A DNA stretch of 64,000 bases, taken from CBDFKK01 sp965248815 (GTDB taxonomy: Bacteria > Pseudomonadota > Alphaproteobacteria > SMXP01). This document shows positions 26,318 through 34,961 of this stretch, piece after piece (position 1 is the stretch's first letter; each line of letters starts with the position of its first letter). The position numbers and the translations under genes are program-made. The notes under the pieces are model-generated. The model worked only from the letters and a program-made list of their open reading frames with translations, searched no databases and was not told the origin of the DNA. The stretch is taken from the NCBI GenBank assembly GCA_965248815.1, contig CBDFKK010000008.1:372001-436000 (forward strand). The letters run 5' to 3'.

Positions 26318-26331
26318 GGTTCTGAAGAACC
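26318..26331. promoter_or_regulatory. Palindrome upstream of the transglycosylase gene
   Basis: GGTTCT-GA-AGAACC is a perfect 14-bp palindrome 37 bp before the ATG of the lipoprotein gene, where an operator might lie. No cognate regulator is visible. Confidence 0.3.
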
Positions 26332-26368
26332 TTGCTCGGTTATGAGTTTTGCGTAAGGCAGGCGTGTC

Positions 26369-26977
26369 ATGAGTAAGTTAGGCGTGAGTTTGGCGTTGAC
26401 CGCACTCGTTGTCAGTGGAGTCGCCGCATGCAGCACAGTTCCAGAAAATACCGAAAACATTTGCGAGATCTTTGAGGAGCGCGGAGGCTGGTATAAGGCC
26501 GCCTCCAAGTCGGAAAAGCGCTGGGGCGCGCCCGTCTCCCTTCAAATGGCCATTTTGAAAGTCGAAAGCGGCTTCAACGACGACGCCAAGCCAAAACGGA
26601 AACGCTTTCTAGGGCTTGTGCCGCTTGGGCGTCCCAGCAGCGCTGAAGGTTATGCCCAAGCCATCGACGGCACTTGGGAGACCTACAAGCGCAGCTCGGG
26701 CAATGGCAACGCCGACCGCAATCACTTTGACGATGCCGCCGATTTTGTCGGCTGGTACGTCAACAAGAGTTCCCGCGAGCTTGGACTCTCCAAAAGCGAT
26801 GCCTATCGGCAATATCTCGCTTATCACGTCGGCCAAACGGGATATAAGCGCGGCGCTCACCGCAGCAATCGCACCGCCCAGAGCGCGGCACGACGTACTC
26901 AATCCCAAGAAGCGTCCTACGCCCGCCAGCTACGGGGCTGTCGCGACGACCTCGACGATGGGTTTTTGTTCTTCTGA
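26369..26977 (+). CDS. Lytic transglycosylase-like (SLT) lipoprotein
   Basis: A 202-residue lipoprotein: signal sequence with lipobox VAAC (Cys about residue 21), then an SLT-fold domain. The catalytic-type Glu is in MAILKVESGFNDDA, followed by GYAQAIDGTWETYK and YLAYHVGQTGYKRG. It should act on peptidoglycan in the periplasm, attached to a membrane. It is monocistronic and converges on an uncharacterised exported gene. Confidence 0.82.
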   Translation: MSKLGVSLALTALVVSGVAACSTVPENTENICEIFEERGGWYKAASKSEKRWGAPVSLQMAILKVESGFNDDAKPKRKRFLGLVPLGRPSSAEGYAQAIDGTWETYKRSSGNGNADRNHFDDAADFVGWYVNKSSRELGLSKSDAYRQYLAYHVGQTGYKRGAHRSNRTAQSAARRTQSQEASYARQLRGCRDDLDDGFLFF

Positions 26978-26994
26978 GTCAAGCTTGTCTCAGC

Positions 26995-27909
26995 TCAAAA
27001 CTTGACCGTCGGCGGCAGGGAATACAGCGACCAGGCTTCATAGGGCGAGACGCTGGTCGTGTAAGGATCGGAAAAAAAGCGGTCTTCCAACCAATTCTTT
27101 CGCATGGCGTCCTGTGCTGCCAAATCTTCCGCCGTATACGTGTCGTCCTTGCGCTGGGCGACGACATCCAGATATGACGTGAGCATGGTCTCGTAGGCTT
27201 CCGTCATGAAACCAAAATTTTCTTCATTGACTTGCATGAGCGGAGAACCATAGAAGCTGCCGCCCACTTGGGTTGTCTTGCGCCGACGGCTGTTGTCCAC
27301 CGACATCGGGTCATCTTCATCGTGGCCTTCATCGCTCAGTTTGCGATGAGACGTAGGATCGCGACCGTATTTCTCAAATACGCCGTTCATGGCTGTTCTC
27401 ATATAGTCGAGGTCTTCGTCCTTGTGAGCGGTTTGAAGGACATCGAGAAAGCCGGCGATCGTCGCCGTATCATCAGGAAAGAACTGAATGACGATGGCAG
27501 CATGCAACATGCCGACCAGAGGCGTCTTGGGGTGAACGTCCAAGAGATAGTAGCGGCTCCACAAGTTCTCCCGTTGGAAATCCCGCGTCGGCTTTTTGGT
27601 GATGTTGATGGTACGACCGCCCTTTTCAATGACGAGCCCGCGCGCAACTTTGATCAAATAGTCAGAAGTATCAGTGCTCATGGTTTCGGTTTGAAGTTCA
27701 GGCGTTCCGTTCAACTCCTCGATAGTTCCGAAATAGAGTGAGTCCATGCGCTCTAAGAATGCTTCAAAGCGCGTCGCGAAGGCTGCCTGCTCTTCCGATA
27801 GGGCCTCAAAGTCGTTCTTGGCAATGGCTGGGGACAATCCCACCATGACAAAGGAGACCAATGCGAAGACGAAAATGGCAAAGTTTCTTGCTGAGATTTG
27901 CAGATACAT
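26995..27909 (-). CDS. Exported protein, unknown
   Basis: A 304-residue protein with a signal peptide (about 1-30, ending SPAIA), acidic overall. I start it at the second Met (MYLQISARN) because GGAGG lies eight bases before it; the upstream ATG at 27924 overlaps that sequence. I recognise no domain. Visible stretches are SRYYLLDVHPKTPLVGMLHA and EAYETMLTSYLDVVAQRKDD. It lies 80 bp downstream of an MFS transporter gene on the same strand and may be expressed with it. Confidence 0.7.
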   Translation of the reverse strand: MYLQISARNFAIFVFALVSFVMVGLSPAIAKNDFEALSEEQAAFATRFEAFLERMDSLYFGTIEELNGTPELQTETMSTDTSDYLIKVARGLVIEKGGRTINITKKPTRDFQRENLWSRYYLLDVHPKTPLVGMLHAAIVIQFFPDDTATIAGFLDVLQTAHKDEDLDYMRTAMNGVFEKYGRDPTSHRKLSDEGHDEDDPMSVDNSRRRKTTQVGGSFYGSPLMQVNEENFGFMTEAYETMLTSYLDVVAQRKDDTYTAEDLAAQDAMRKNWLEDRFFSDPYTTSVSPYEAWSLYSLPPTVKF

Positions 27910-27988
27910 GTCCGATCCCTCCATATGAAGTAGTTCAGATCAAAGGGACGGTTGCGCCGAGCTCAACAAGGGCGCTCCGCCCTCCAAG

Positions 27989-29368
27989 TTACTCGGCCGG
28001 TGCTGTTGGATTGGCCTCGGCCGGTTTTGGCGCGCGCGCACCGAAAAGCGGCCACCAAGATCGTTGTCCGACAAGATCCGGACCCGGAGCATAAATGCGA
28101 ATGATGAGCGCTGCGGCAAACAGAACGATTTGATAAAGACCGGCAATGACAAATGGGGCCCATGGACCCCAAGCGTCGAAAAGCCGGCCACCCACCGCCA
28201 TCAAGATCAAGATTCCGATCGCGCCAAACGTGCTGTTCATAGCTACGACGGAACCGCGCTCATTCGCCGGCGCTTCTTGACCAATGAGAGCTAGCGAGGC
28301 CTTGAGCATGAAACTCGAGCCGAAGGAAATGATGATGAACCAAGGGATCATCGCAAAGTCCAAGGGCGAGGTAATGATGTACATGGACAGGTAGCCGACG
28401 ATCGCGAAGGCCAGTGCAACCAAAGTCGCCGTAACGCGGTTGACCACATCTAGGTACCAGCCGAAGACAGGCGCAGCCGCGACACTCACCGCCTGCATAA
28501 TTAAGATCATCAATCCGAACCGCGCCATCGCTTCAGCCGGACTCATGTCCAAAGCGGCACCATCTTGAATCGCCCACAGGGCGAGAAAAGCCCCCTTAAT
28601 GACGAGATCGGAGCGCGCCGCGAACGCTGCCGCATAAGACAACGCGATGCGCGGATTTTTGCCCGCGCGCAATCCGGCGGTGACAAGACGTTTTGTAGGC
28701 AAGCGATCTTTGGGCGCAATGGGCGTCCCTTCTTTAAGTCCCAAACGCGCCACCACCGAAGTGACGACACACAGCGAGGCCGCAAACAAGAACATGACTT
28801 GACCTGCGGTCACGGGATCGACGTCGCGTGCCGTTAAGATCACAGGTATCCGTCCAATCACGCCGGCAACAAACATTGTGCCCAAGACATTGACCATGCT
28901 GGTGATGCCAATGAGTTTGCCGCGGGATTTCTCTAGCGGATAATCGTTCGTCAGAGTTGCCATCATGCCCGCTGCAGCGGCAACGCCGATCGACATGATC
29001 AGCCGAATGACTATCAACCATGCGGCGTTCGGCGCAAATGGATAAAGCCCGTAACCCAGGCCAACCAATAGAATGCCGAAGACATAGACCGGCCGCCGGC
29101 CAATGCGGTCGGCTAAGACCCCGAACGGTGCAAAGAAAATGATCGAAGTAATTTCAGCTAAAACAGTCAAGTCACCCGTCAATGTTCCTTGCTCACCGCG
29201 GGGAATCTGCAAATTCTCTGTGAGAATGTAGCCTTGTAGAAAACTGATGCCGCTGAACATGGCAACGCCGATGAAGCAGGCATAAAGTTTGGTGATGACG
29301 TTAGACTGCGAAACGCCCGGCGCGAGTTCGATTGGCCCCAAGCGCTGCATGGTTGCTGGCGTCGTCAT
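27989..29368 (-). CDS. MFS transporter
   Basis: A 459-residue transporter with twelve helices and the MFS signature LADRIGRRPVYVFGILL in the first loop. I start it at MTTPATMQRLGPIEL, where AGGG precedes the ATG; the longer frame to 29482 adds a non-membrane extension. Its N-terminal half closely resembles that of the MFS-SDR fusion at 38585-40729, for example in TNDYP.E.SRGKLI. It faces the GbsR/MarR-type regulator gene across 187 bp holding the operator, so it is a likely target of that regulator. Substrate unknown. Confidence 0.85.
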   Translation of the reverse strand: MTTPATMQRLGPIELAPGVSQSNVITKLYACFIGVAMFSGISFLQGYILTENLQIPRGEQGTLTGDLTVLAEITSIIFFAPFGVLADRIGRRPVYVFGILLVGLGYGLYPFAPNAAWLIVIRLIMSIGVAAAAGMMATLTNDYPLEKSRGKLIGITSMVNVLGTMFVAGVIGRIPVILTARDVDPVTAGQVMFLFAASLCVVTSVVARLGLKEGTPIAPKDRLPTKRLVTAGLRAGKNPRIALSYAAAFAARSDLVIKGAFLALWAIQDGAALDMSPAEAMARFGLMILIMQAVSVAAAPVFGWYLDVVNRVTATLVALAFAIVGYLSMYIITSPLDFAMIPWFIIISFGSSFMLKASLALIGQEAPANERGSVVAMNSTFGAIGILILMAVGGRLFDAWGPWAPFVIAGLYQIVLFAAALIIRIYAPGPDLVGQRSWWPLFGARAPKPAEANPTAPAE

Positions 29369-29525
29369 GGTGGGCCCTGCTCTCGATGGATCGGTTGATA
29401 CGAAAGTATGACCCAAGGCCGCTTTGTCCACCATGGCTAAAGCCACGCGATCGATCCCTGGCCACCTGCGGGATGCCCCCAAAGTCCATCTCTTTGTGCT
29501 TGACTCGCGCTCAATGTTTCAGTAA

Positions 29526-29543
29526 TTTCTGTCTATACAGAAA
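29526..29543. promoter_or_regulatory. Operator candidate 1 (regulator leader)
   Basis: TTTCTGTCTATACAGAAA is a perfect 7-bp inverted repeat around CTAT, 13 bp before the regulator ATG at 29556, in the divergent gap shared with the MFS gene. A second version lies at 30102-30119 with 14 of 18 bases identical. Confidence 0.6.
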
Positions 29544-29555
29544 CGAGTGAAATTT

Positions 29556-30083
29556 ATGGACCTCACACCAACCATGGAAAAGTACATTTTGCACTGGGGC
29601 GAAATGGGCACCCGGTGGGGCGTCAACCGTTCGGTGTCGCAGGTTCATGCGCTGCTCTACATGTCATCGGTGCCGCTCTCCGCTGACGAGATCGCCGACA
29701 CGCTTGGCATGGCGCGCTCCAATGTCAGCACCAGCCTCAAGGAGCTCCTGTCCTGGAATTTGATCTTGCGCACCCATGTCTTAGGGGACCGGCGTGACCA
29801 CTTTGAAGCCAAAACCGAACTCTGGGACGTGTTGGTGGCTATCGTCGAAGGGCGCAAATCCCGCGAGATCGACCCGACCCTCACAATGCTGCGCCAATGC
29901 GTTGCCGAAGGCGAGGATGACAAAAAGACTCCCGAAGAAGCGAAAGAGCGCATTGCGCGCATGCTGGAATTCATGGAAACGCTGAGCACTTGGTACGAAC
30001 AAGTGAGCCGCTTGCCCAAACCGGTTCTCGTGAAGCTGATGAGAATGGGCGGCAAAGTCGCCAAGGTCGTCAGCAAGGCTTGA
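29556..30083 (+). CDS. GbsR/MarR-type transcriptional regulator
   Basis: A 175-residue winged-helix DNA-binding protein of the GbsR branch. The conserved start is YILHWGEMGTRWGVNRSVSQ, then the recognition region ADEIADTLGMARSNVSTSLK, the wing VLGDRRDHFEAKTELWDVLV and a C-terminal dimer helix. A GTG nine bases upstream (29547) is an alternative start. Palindromes lie just before and just after the gene, which argues for autoregulation and for control of both the divergent MFS gene and the operon that follows. Confidence 0.88.
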   Translation: MDLTPTMEKYILHWGEMGTRWGVNRSVSQVHALLYMSSVPLSADEIADTLGMARSNVSTSLKELLSWNLILRTHVLGDRRDHFEAKTELWDVLVAIVEGRKSREIDPTLTMLRQCVAEGEDDKKTPEEAKERIARMLEFMETLSTWYEQVSRLPKPVLVKLMRMGGKVAKVVSKA

Positions 30084-30096
30084 TATTTTTTTTCCT

Positions 30097-30124
30097 GGTT
30101 ATTTCTTTTATTACAGAAATAACC
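30097..30124. promoter_or_regulatory. Operator candidate 2 (operon leader)
   Basis: GGTTATTTCT pairs perfectly with AGAAATAACC on an 8-base spacer. Its core TTTCTTTTATTACAGAAA (30102-30119) matches operator candidate 1 at 14 of 18 positions. It lies between the regulator stop and the first DUF4166 gene. A terminator role is also possible, since a T-run precedes rather than follows it on the plus strand. Confidence 0.55.
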
Positions 30125-30151
30125 GTCATAACGGATAAAACGAGGGGAACC

Positions 30152-30844
30152 ATGATTGTTTTGAATTTCAACCGTCGGCTTCCCCTGCTTTGGGAACAAC
30201 AGGCCTTTGTTCGCGAGGATCCAGCGCCGGCTCCCAAAACTCATCCTGAACATGATTTTTCGGCGCTCGTCGGAGCAGCCGGATGGGCCCGCCTCGCGCC
30301 CGCAATCCGCGCCCGCTTTGACGCGCGCGCCACGGCCCGTCCTGTTACTTACAAAGGTCAAATGGAAGCCGTGCGCTGCTCTCGATTGGGATTCCTTTTG
30401 GCGCAACTCTGCCGCCTGGTGGGTACGCCGCTCGCGCCGTTCCAAGGCGAAGACGTTCCGATCACCGCACATGTTTTTGAAGCGCCCGACGGATCCGGAA
30501 TTGTCTGGAAACGGATCTACGAGTTTCCCGGCAAGACACCGATTGCGGTTCAATCCACAAAAGTGTTCGCGGACAACAATCAACTGCTCGAATGCGTCGG
30601 CGGCGGTTTTGGCATGCGGCTTAACGTGTTTGAAGAAGATGGCAAACTTCATTTTCTCAGCACAGATTATTTTTGGCGACTGGGCCGTATCTCTATTCGC
30701 CTTCCTCATCTACTGACCCCCGGCCGGGCCCATGTCATTCACACCGACGAGGGCGCCGGCCGCTTTCGCTTCACCATGACCATGGTGCACCCGCTTCTGG
30801 GCGAGATGTTTTTTCAAGACGGTGTGTTCAGTGACGAGGAGTAA
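30152..30844 (+). CDS. DUF4166-domain protein
   Basis: A 230-residue protein whose body (about 35-225) matches DUF4166: FSALVGAAGWARLAPAIRARF, CRLVGTPLAPFQGEDVPITA, GSGIVWKRIYEFPG, ECVGGGFGMRLNVFEEDGKL and VHPLLGEMFFQDGVF. The function of the domain is unknown; it is often seen next to or fused with TIGR01777 epimerases, as here. GAGGGG precedes the ATG. It ends five bases before the triple-fusion gene, so it is first in a four-gene operon after the regulator. Confidence 0.82.
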   Translation: MIVLNFNRRLPLLWEQQAFVREDPAPAPKTHPEHDFSALVGAAGWARLAPAIRARFDARATARPVTYKGQMEAVRCSRLGFLLAQLCRLVGTPLAPFQGEDVPITAHVFEAPDGSGIVWKRIYEFPGKTPIAVQSTKVFADNNQLLECVGGGFGMRLNVFEEDGKLHFLSTDYFWRLGRISIRLPHLLTPGRAHVIHTDEGAGRFRFTMTMVHPLLGEMFFQDGVFSDEE

Positions 30845-30849
30845 AACCC

Positions 30850-32694
30850 ATGAATATGGTACTGACATTATTGGCCGTCCAAGGTCTTATCGGCGCGTTC
30901 GATAACATTTGGCATCACGAACTCAGCCAGAAGTTAAATTCAAAACCCTCCGCGCTTACCGAACTCAAGCTCCACACCGTGCGCGAATTTTTTTACGCCG
31001 TCATTTTCCTTTCCATAGCATGGGTCACTTGGAATGGCGTGTGGACTTATGTCCTCATTGCCATCATCGCAATTGAAATCGTGATCACTTTGTGGGATTT
31101 CGTTGTCGAAGACATGACGCGCAAGCTGCCCAAGCTCGAACGCGTTGTGCATACGGTGATGGCGATCAATTTGGGCGCGATCCTCGCACTTTGGGCGCCT
31201 GTGCTGCTCGAGTGGGCGCGCCAGCCAACCGGCTTTACAGGCGTGGACTATGGCATTCTTTCATGGATCATCGCAGCTTACGGTGCCGGTGTCTTAGCGT
31301 GGGGGATATACGATCTGCGAGCGGTGCTGCACCTGCTCGTGCCCGCGTGGCAACGCCGACCGATCCGCGCCGGCTATCGCGCCCATCCCAAAACCGTTTT
31401 GATCACCGGTGCAACCGGCTTTATCGGCCGCGCGCTAACTCGTGCACTCATCAGCCGGGGAGATAGAGTGATCGCTCTCGCCCGTGACGTCGACAAAGCG
31501 CGATTTCTCTTTGGGCCACACGTGCGCGCGGTTCAAGATCTCGACGAGATCGATCAGGGTGAGGCCATTGATGCCATTGTCAATCTTGCCGGCGAGCCGA
31601 TCTTGTGCGGCCTCTGGACTAAGAAGCGAAAGCAGAAGTTTGTGGCGAGCCGCGTCGGCACGACCGAGCAGCTTTTGGACCTGGTCGCCCGCCTGGATGC
31701 ACGGCCGGAGGTTTTGGTCAGCGGCTCCGCCATTGGGTATTACGGTCTCCGCCAAGATGAAGTGCTCACTGAGGACGATGGACCGCAGGATCATTTCATG
31801 TCCGAGCTCTGCCAACGGTGGGAGAACGCAGCTGGTAAAGCCGAGGCCCTCGGCGTGCGAGTCGCCTTGCTCCGGATCGGATTGGTCTTGGGTCTTGACG
31901 GCGGCGCATTGCCCCAATTGGCATTGCCGGTCAGACTTGGGCTCGGCGCAGTGCTTGGATCGGGACGCCAATGGATGTCTTGGATTCACATCACCGATCT
32001 CGTTCGCATGATTCTGTTTGCCGTCGACAGCCCTCATGTTGAAGGCCCAATTAATGCGACGGCGCCGAAACCGGCAACCAATCGCGCGTTTACAAAAGCA
32101 TTGGGCCGGCATCTGAAGCGGCCCGTGTGGTTGCGCATTCCAACCTGGCCGGTCAAAGCATTGTTGGGCGATCTCGCGGACGTGTTGGTTGCAGGTCAAA
32201 AAGTCTTACCCCAGGCAGCCGAGGACTTCGGCTTCACATTTGAGCGGCCGACACTCGGTGGTGCCCTTGAGGATCTATTTGCGCCGACAGCTCACGTCAA
32301 TGCTGCCGACTGCGCCATCTATTACAACGACAAATGCCCCGTCTGCAGCGCTGAGATCAATCATTATCAGCATCTAGCCGAAGCTGAAGATCTACCCGTA
32401 ACCTTCTGCTCTATCAGCGAAAACGGTGCCTCGCTCAATGCCTTCGGTGTCAGCGCCGACGACATCAAGCGCCGGATCTTTGTGCGCGATCAAGATGGCA
32501 ATCTGCATGGCGGCGCTGATGGGGTAGCAATCATGTGGCAGGCTTTGCCCCGCTACCGTTGGGCCGGCAATCTAATCAAGCGGCCCGTCATAAATGGCAT
32601 TGCAAGCGCCGTCTATGACGGCGTGGCAGCGCCCCTGCTCTATCGCCAAAGCAAGAGACGCGAAAATCTCAAAGCAGAACGCGCTCATGGCTGA
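30850..32694 (+). CDS. Membrane domain-TIGR01777 epimerase-DCC thiol protein fusion
   Basis: A 614-residue three-part protein. Residues 1-165 hold four to five membrane helices. Residues about 182-475 are an SDR-type epimerase of the TIGR01777 family with the nucleotide motif VLITGATGFIGRAL, VNLAGEPI, SGSAIGYYGLRQDEVLTEDD and WMSWIHITDLVRMILFA. Residues about 487-605 are a DCC (DUF393) domain with the CxxC pair in YYNDKCPVCSAEI. It probably works at the membrane on a redox or NAD(P)-linked step. The next gene starts inside its last codons. A stand-alone DCC protein follows in the same operon. Confidence 0.88.
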   Translation: MNMVLTLLAVQGLIGAFDNIWHHELSQKLNSKPSALTELKLHTVREFFYAVIFLSIAWVTWNGVWTYVLIAIIAIEIVITLWDFVVEDMTRKLPKLERVVHTVMAINLGAILALWAPVLLEWARQPTGFTGVDYGILSWIIAAYGAGVLAWGIYDLRAVLHLLVPAWQRRPIRAGYRAHPKTVLITGATGFIGRALTRALISRGDRVIALARDVDKARFLFGPHVRAVQDLDEIDQGEAIDAIVNLAGEPILCGLWTKKRKQKFVASRVGTTEQLLDLVARLDARPEVLVSGSAIGYYGLRQDEVLTEDDGPQDHFMSELCQRWENAAGKAEALGVRVALLRIGLVLGLDGGALPQLALPVRLGLGAVLGSGRQWMSWIHITDLVRMILFAVDSPHVEGPINATAPKPATNRAFTKALGRHLKRPVWLRIPTWPVKALLGDLADVLVAGQKVLPQAAEDFGFTFERPTLGGALEDLFAPTAHVNAADCAIYYNDKCPVCSAEINHYQHLAEAEDLPVTFCSISENGASLNAFGVSADDIKRRIFVRDQDGNLHGGADGVAIMWQALPRYRWAGNLIKRPVINGIASAVYDGVAAPLLYRQSKRRENLKAERAHG

Positions 32695-33328
32695 ACAGAA
32701 GGCTGAGCAGATGGCTGAACAGAAGGCTAATCGTATCCCACTCTATCGCAAGATCCTTGGACCCAAGTACGACGTGCTGCCACTGGTCATTCAAGAGATG
32801 CATGACGTGCATGGCCAACTAACTGCTCGCGGACGGGGCCGGGTGAACCGCGGCACGAGTGTCCTCAGCATAGTCGCCGCAACCGTTTTGAGATTTCCCA
32901 AGACGGCGGACGACATCGAGGTCAATGTCACTTTCGCGCAATCCGGCAATGGCGAACGCCTCGCCCGTGACTATGCCGGCACCAAACTCGTGACGCGCCA
33001 ATTTCCCGCGCGCGGGCGCCACGCCGGGCTGCTGGTCGAAAGCTTCGGACCCATGGCGCTTTACATCGATCTTGAAGCCACCGCCGAGGGCCTGACATTT
33101 CACATGCATCATTGTGCGTCGTTAGCAGTGACCTTGCCCCGGGCCCTTTGGCCAAGTCTGGAGGCTCGCGAGCGAACTAAGGGCGGCCTCTATCATTACT
33201 TCGTTCGCATCGGCATGCCGCTGCTAGGGCAGCTCATCGAATATGAAGGCACACTCGAGCCCGTCGCCGCGCACGAACCCAGAAAGGAGGCCCGCCATGC
33301 CTACAGCCCCCGTTTTGATGTTGTATGA
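32687..33328 (+). CDS. Second DUF4166-domain protein
   Basis: A 213-residue DUF4166 relative: PLYRKILGPKYDVLPLVIQE, FPKTADDIEVNVTFAQSG, LLVESFGPMALYIDLEATAE and GMPLLGQLIEYEGTLEP. Its ATG overlaps the fusion gene by eight bases. The N-terminus MAEQKAEQMAEQKANR comes from an imperfect 24-base tandem repeat (ATGGCTGAACAGAAGGCT twice), which offers an alternative in-frame start at the second ATG. Function unknown; it is presumably a partner of the first DUF4166 protein. Confidence 0.78.
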   Translation: MAEQKAEQMAEQKANRIPLYRKILGPKYDVLPLVIQEMHDVHGQLTARGRGRVNRGTSVLSIVAATVLRFPKTADDIEVNVTFAQSGNGERLARDYAGTKLVTRQFPARGRHAGLLVESFGPMALYIDLEATAEGLTFHMHHCASLAVTLPRALWPSLEARERTKGGLYHYFVRIGMPLLGQLIEYEGTLEPVAAHEPRKEARHAYSPRFDVV

Positions 33329-33695
33329 CGGTGCATGTGTTTTCTGCAGCCGGTCTGTGCAATTCATCCTCCGGCGAACCGACGAGCGCCTGCGCTTCTG
33401 CGCTATGCAATCACGCCTCGGCGATGCATTGCTTCGCCGGCTCGACATGCCGCTCGACAACTATCAAAACCTGGTGGTGGTCGATGGCGATGATCTGTCA
33501 TTTAGGTCAGATGCCGTGATCCGGTTAGGGCAGCTAATGCCTTGGCCGTGGCCCCAATTAGCTAGGATCGCGCAGCACGTCCCCGGCCCCATCCGCAACT
33601 GGACGTACGACGTCGTCGCCCGGCACCGCTATCGTCTCATGGGCAGGCAGCAGGTCTGCTCGATCCCGCACGGCGAAGAGCGACTTTGGACTTAG
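33297..33695 (+). CDS. DCC-type thiol-disulfide oxidoreductase (DUF393)
   Basis: A 133-residue thioredoxin-like-fold protein with the defining motif LYDGACVFCSRSVQFILRR near the N-terminus (DxxCxxC). FCAMQSRLGDALLRRLDMP and VVVDGDDLSFRSDAVIRL follow, all standard for DCC1-like proteins. AAAGGAGG lies six bases before the ATG. It overlaps the previous gene by 32 bp and ends the regulator-led operon. It duplicates the C-terminal domain of the triple fusion two genes upstream. Confidence 0.88.
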   Translation: MPTAPVLMLYDGACVFCSRSVQFILRRTDERLRFCAMQSRLGDALLRRLDMPLDNYQNLVVVDGDDLSFRSDAVIRLGQLMPWPWPQLARIAQHVPGPIRNWTYDVVARHRYRLMGRQQVCSIPHGEERLWT

Positions 33696-33815
33696 CCTTA
33701 GCGGCGGGCAACGCAGTTTTTCTTAAAGCCAGATCTCAAGCAATCGGGTCAAGCCACTACGGTGCTTGTATTGACAGCCAAAAACGCGAGCCGCTCGCTG
33801 GTGGGGCTTGATCCC

Positions 33816-34772
33816 TTAGCGCGGGCCGCCGCGCGCCGGCGGTGGGCCCGTGATTTCTTCGATAGCACTGAGTTCCTCGGGCGAAAATTTGGCTTCACCT
33901 GCTGCAACATTGGCTTCGAGCTGTTCCGGCGTGGTCACGCCAGCGATGACGCTCGAGATATAAGGCCGACTGACCAGCCAACCGATGGCGTAGTCGAGCA
34001 GGCTATGGCCGTGCTCTTTGCCCAATTCGTTGAGCTTGTCGATCTTGTCGAACTTCTCGTCGGATCGGAAAGAGCCGCCCCATTTAGAAAGACGCGAGCC
34101 TTCGGGCGGCTCTTTGTCGCGCTGGACTTTACCCGTGAGCAAGCCACTTTCGAGGGGGAAGTACGGCAGGATACCAAGGCCATAGGACTTGGCCGCGGGC
34201 ACGACTTCTTTGTCAATGTCGCGAGTCATAAGGCTGTAGCGGTTCTGTGCCGAGACGAAGGGGGCAACGCCGACTTCCCGCGCCGTCCACGCGGCTTCGA
34301 CGATTTGCCAACCCGCGAAGTTTGAGCAACCGATATAGCGCACCTTGCCCGCGCTGATGAGATCGTCGAGGGCGCGCAGGGTTTCCTCAATGGGCGTCGT
34401 CGCATCGGGAATATGCATTTGATAGAGATCGATATAGTCCGTTTTGAGCCGCGCAAGACTCGCGTCCACCGCTTTCATGATGTAGCGGCGCGAGCCGCCC
34501 TTCCAATAATCGCCATCGCCCATTGGGCTGGCGAACTTGGTCGCGACAATGACATCTGGGCGCCGTTTGCCCAGGGCCTTGCCCAGCCATTCTTCCGACT
34601 GGCCGCGATTGCCGTAAATGTCGGCGGTATCAAAAAGGGTCACACCCAGATCAAGGGCCTTTTCAACGACCGCTTGGCTTTGGGCCTCGTCGTTCATCAT
34701 GCCCATGTTCATGCAGCCGAGACCAACGGCCGAGACTTTTAAGCCTGAATTTCCGAGGTTCTTGAGTTCCAT
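33816..34772 (-). CDS. Aldo/keto reductase
   Basis: A 318-residue NADPH-dependent TIM-barrel oxidoreductase. Catalytic residues are seen in LFDTADIYGNRGQSEEWLGK (Asp, Tyr), VIVATKFAS (Lys) and DLYQMHIPD (His). The start KNLGNSGLKVSAVGLGCMNM and the region YIGCSNFAGWQI are typical of the YajO/Tas-like group. AGGAGG precedes the ATG. It is monocistronic. The carbonyl substrate is unknown. Confidence 0.93.
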   Translation of the reverse strand: MELKNLGNSGLKVSAVGLGCMNMGMMNDEAQSQAVVEKALDLGVTLFDTADIYGNRGQSEEWLGKALGKRRPDVIVATKFASPMGDGDYWKGGSRRYIMKAVDASLARLKTDYIDLYQMHIPDATTPIEETLRALDDLISAGKVRYIGCSNFAGWQIVEAAWTAREVGVAPFVSAQNRYSLMTRDIDKEVVPAAKSYGLGILPYFPLESGLLTGKVQRDKEPPEGSRLSKWGGSFRSDEKFDKIDKLNELGKEHGHSLLDYAIGWLVSRPYISSVIAGVTTPEQLEANVAAGEAKFSPEELSAIEEITGPPPARGGPR

Positions 34773-34961
34773 TTTATCCTCCTACACCCGCATTGTTTGA
34801 ACCATGGTACGGCAGTGAAGGCCCTTGGTCCAAAGGCAAAACCACGACCGCCAAGCTGCGGCGGTTGTCTAACGAACCGGACCGCGCGCAGCCTGATATT
34901 GATCATGGCGGGGCGCGATCGAGGTCCGCTAGTCTTTTGAGTATACCAAGGAGAAACACCC

